Source: Bacteroidales bacterium (GTDB lineage Bacteria > Bacteroidota > Bacteroidia > Bacteroidales > Muribaculaceae). From it: a stretch of 5,574 bases of DNA. The stretch is from positions 1-5,574 of the forward strand of contig CAAFXX010000150.1 of NCBI GenBank assembly GCA_900767075.1, written 5' to 3'. The notes beneath the pieces were generated by a model. The model worked only from the letters and a program-made list of their open reading frames with translations. It searched no databases and was not told the DNA's origin. Each line of letters opens with the position of its first letter. The stretch's first letter is position 1. Below, piece by piece: positions 5,498 through 5,574 of this stretch. The translations under genes and the position numbers were made by a program.

Positions 5498-5574
5498 AGC
5501 TGCCTTTTCGTCGGCGATAGCTTTATCTGCCGAACGGCGTCCCGCAGAGGGAAGCGTGAATATAGCCGAGAAAT
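5483..5574 (-). CDS. Unidentified convergent gene, 3' end only
   Basis: On the minus strand a frame is open from the right edge to a TGA at 5485-5483, giving the last 29 residues of a protein: FSAIFTLPSAGRRSADKAI followed by a charged ADEKAAKKKR end. The composition is protein-like and the frame carries no stop, while the other minus-strand frame checked here stops early (TAA at 5526-5524). The FSAIFTLP stretch could be a last beta-strand before a basic tail, but 29 residues are too few to assign a family. Its stop codon abuts the glycosyltransferase stop with no base between, so the genes converge. The KKK codons are the complement of the T-run in the candidate + strand terminator. It is probably a separate transcription unit entering from the right. 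Confidence 0.55.
   Translation of the reverse strand, partial: FSAIFTLPSAGRRSADKAIADEKAAKKKR

Noticed and set aside
1..5574. CRISPR arrays, tRNA/rRNA genes, insertion sequences, attachment sites
   Set aside because: No spaced direct repeats, cloverleaf-like sequence, transposase frames or terminal inverted repeats were seen; coding genes fill nearly all of the window.

Overview
The window carries most of a type IX secretion system (T9SS) core operon of the Bacteroidota. In order on the + strand are the 3' part of gldK (porK), then complete gldL (porL), gldM (porM) and gldN (porN), followed by a family 2 glycosyltransferase gene. The last 92 bases hold the 3' end of a convergent gene on the minus strand. 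The gldK-L-M-N order is diagnostic of Bacteroidota. The GldL is long (317 residues), closer to the Porphyromonas PorL type than to the short Flavobacterium type. Base composition looks moderately GC-rich (mid-50s percent by eye). The genes have A-rich leaders without clear Shine-Dalgarno sequences. Together this suggests a member of the Bacteroidales, perhaps a gut Muribaculaceae-like lineage, but the genus cannot be fixed from this sequence.

Layout: 1-738 gldK 3' part (enters from the left edge); 739-777 spacer; 778-1731 gldL; 16-base spacer; 1748-3325 gldM; 51-base spacer; 3377-4516 gldN; 6-base spacer; 4523-5482 glycosyltransferase; 5483-5574 minus-strand gene 3' end. No gap exceeds 51 bases. 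No internal promoter is evident, so the five + strand genes are probably one transcript. A small hairpin followed by a T-rich run (5475-5497) sits exactly across the two convergent stop codons and is the best candidate for the operon's terminator.

How the genes work together (family knowledge): GldL and GldM form the inner-membrane motor, which uses the proton gradient. GldM spans the periplasm and contacts the GldK/GldN ring beneath the outer membrane. The complex powers protein export through the SprA/Sov translocon, and gliding in motile relatives. Residues matching those reported for the Flavobacterium motor are present here: Lys42, His45 and Glu60 in GldL and Arg14 in GldM. The glycosyltransferase is not a usual core component. 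Its 6-base spacing suggests co-expression, and a role in surface glycan or cargo-anchor synthesis is a plausible but unproven link.

No wholly new system is evident. The items most worth a second look are the abutting convergent stop codons with a built-in terminator, the linked glycosyltransferase, two repeat architectures in GldL, the extremely basic Ser/Lys/Arg tail of GldN, and a codon-use break between the gld genes and the glycosyltransferase.
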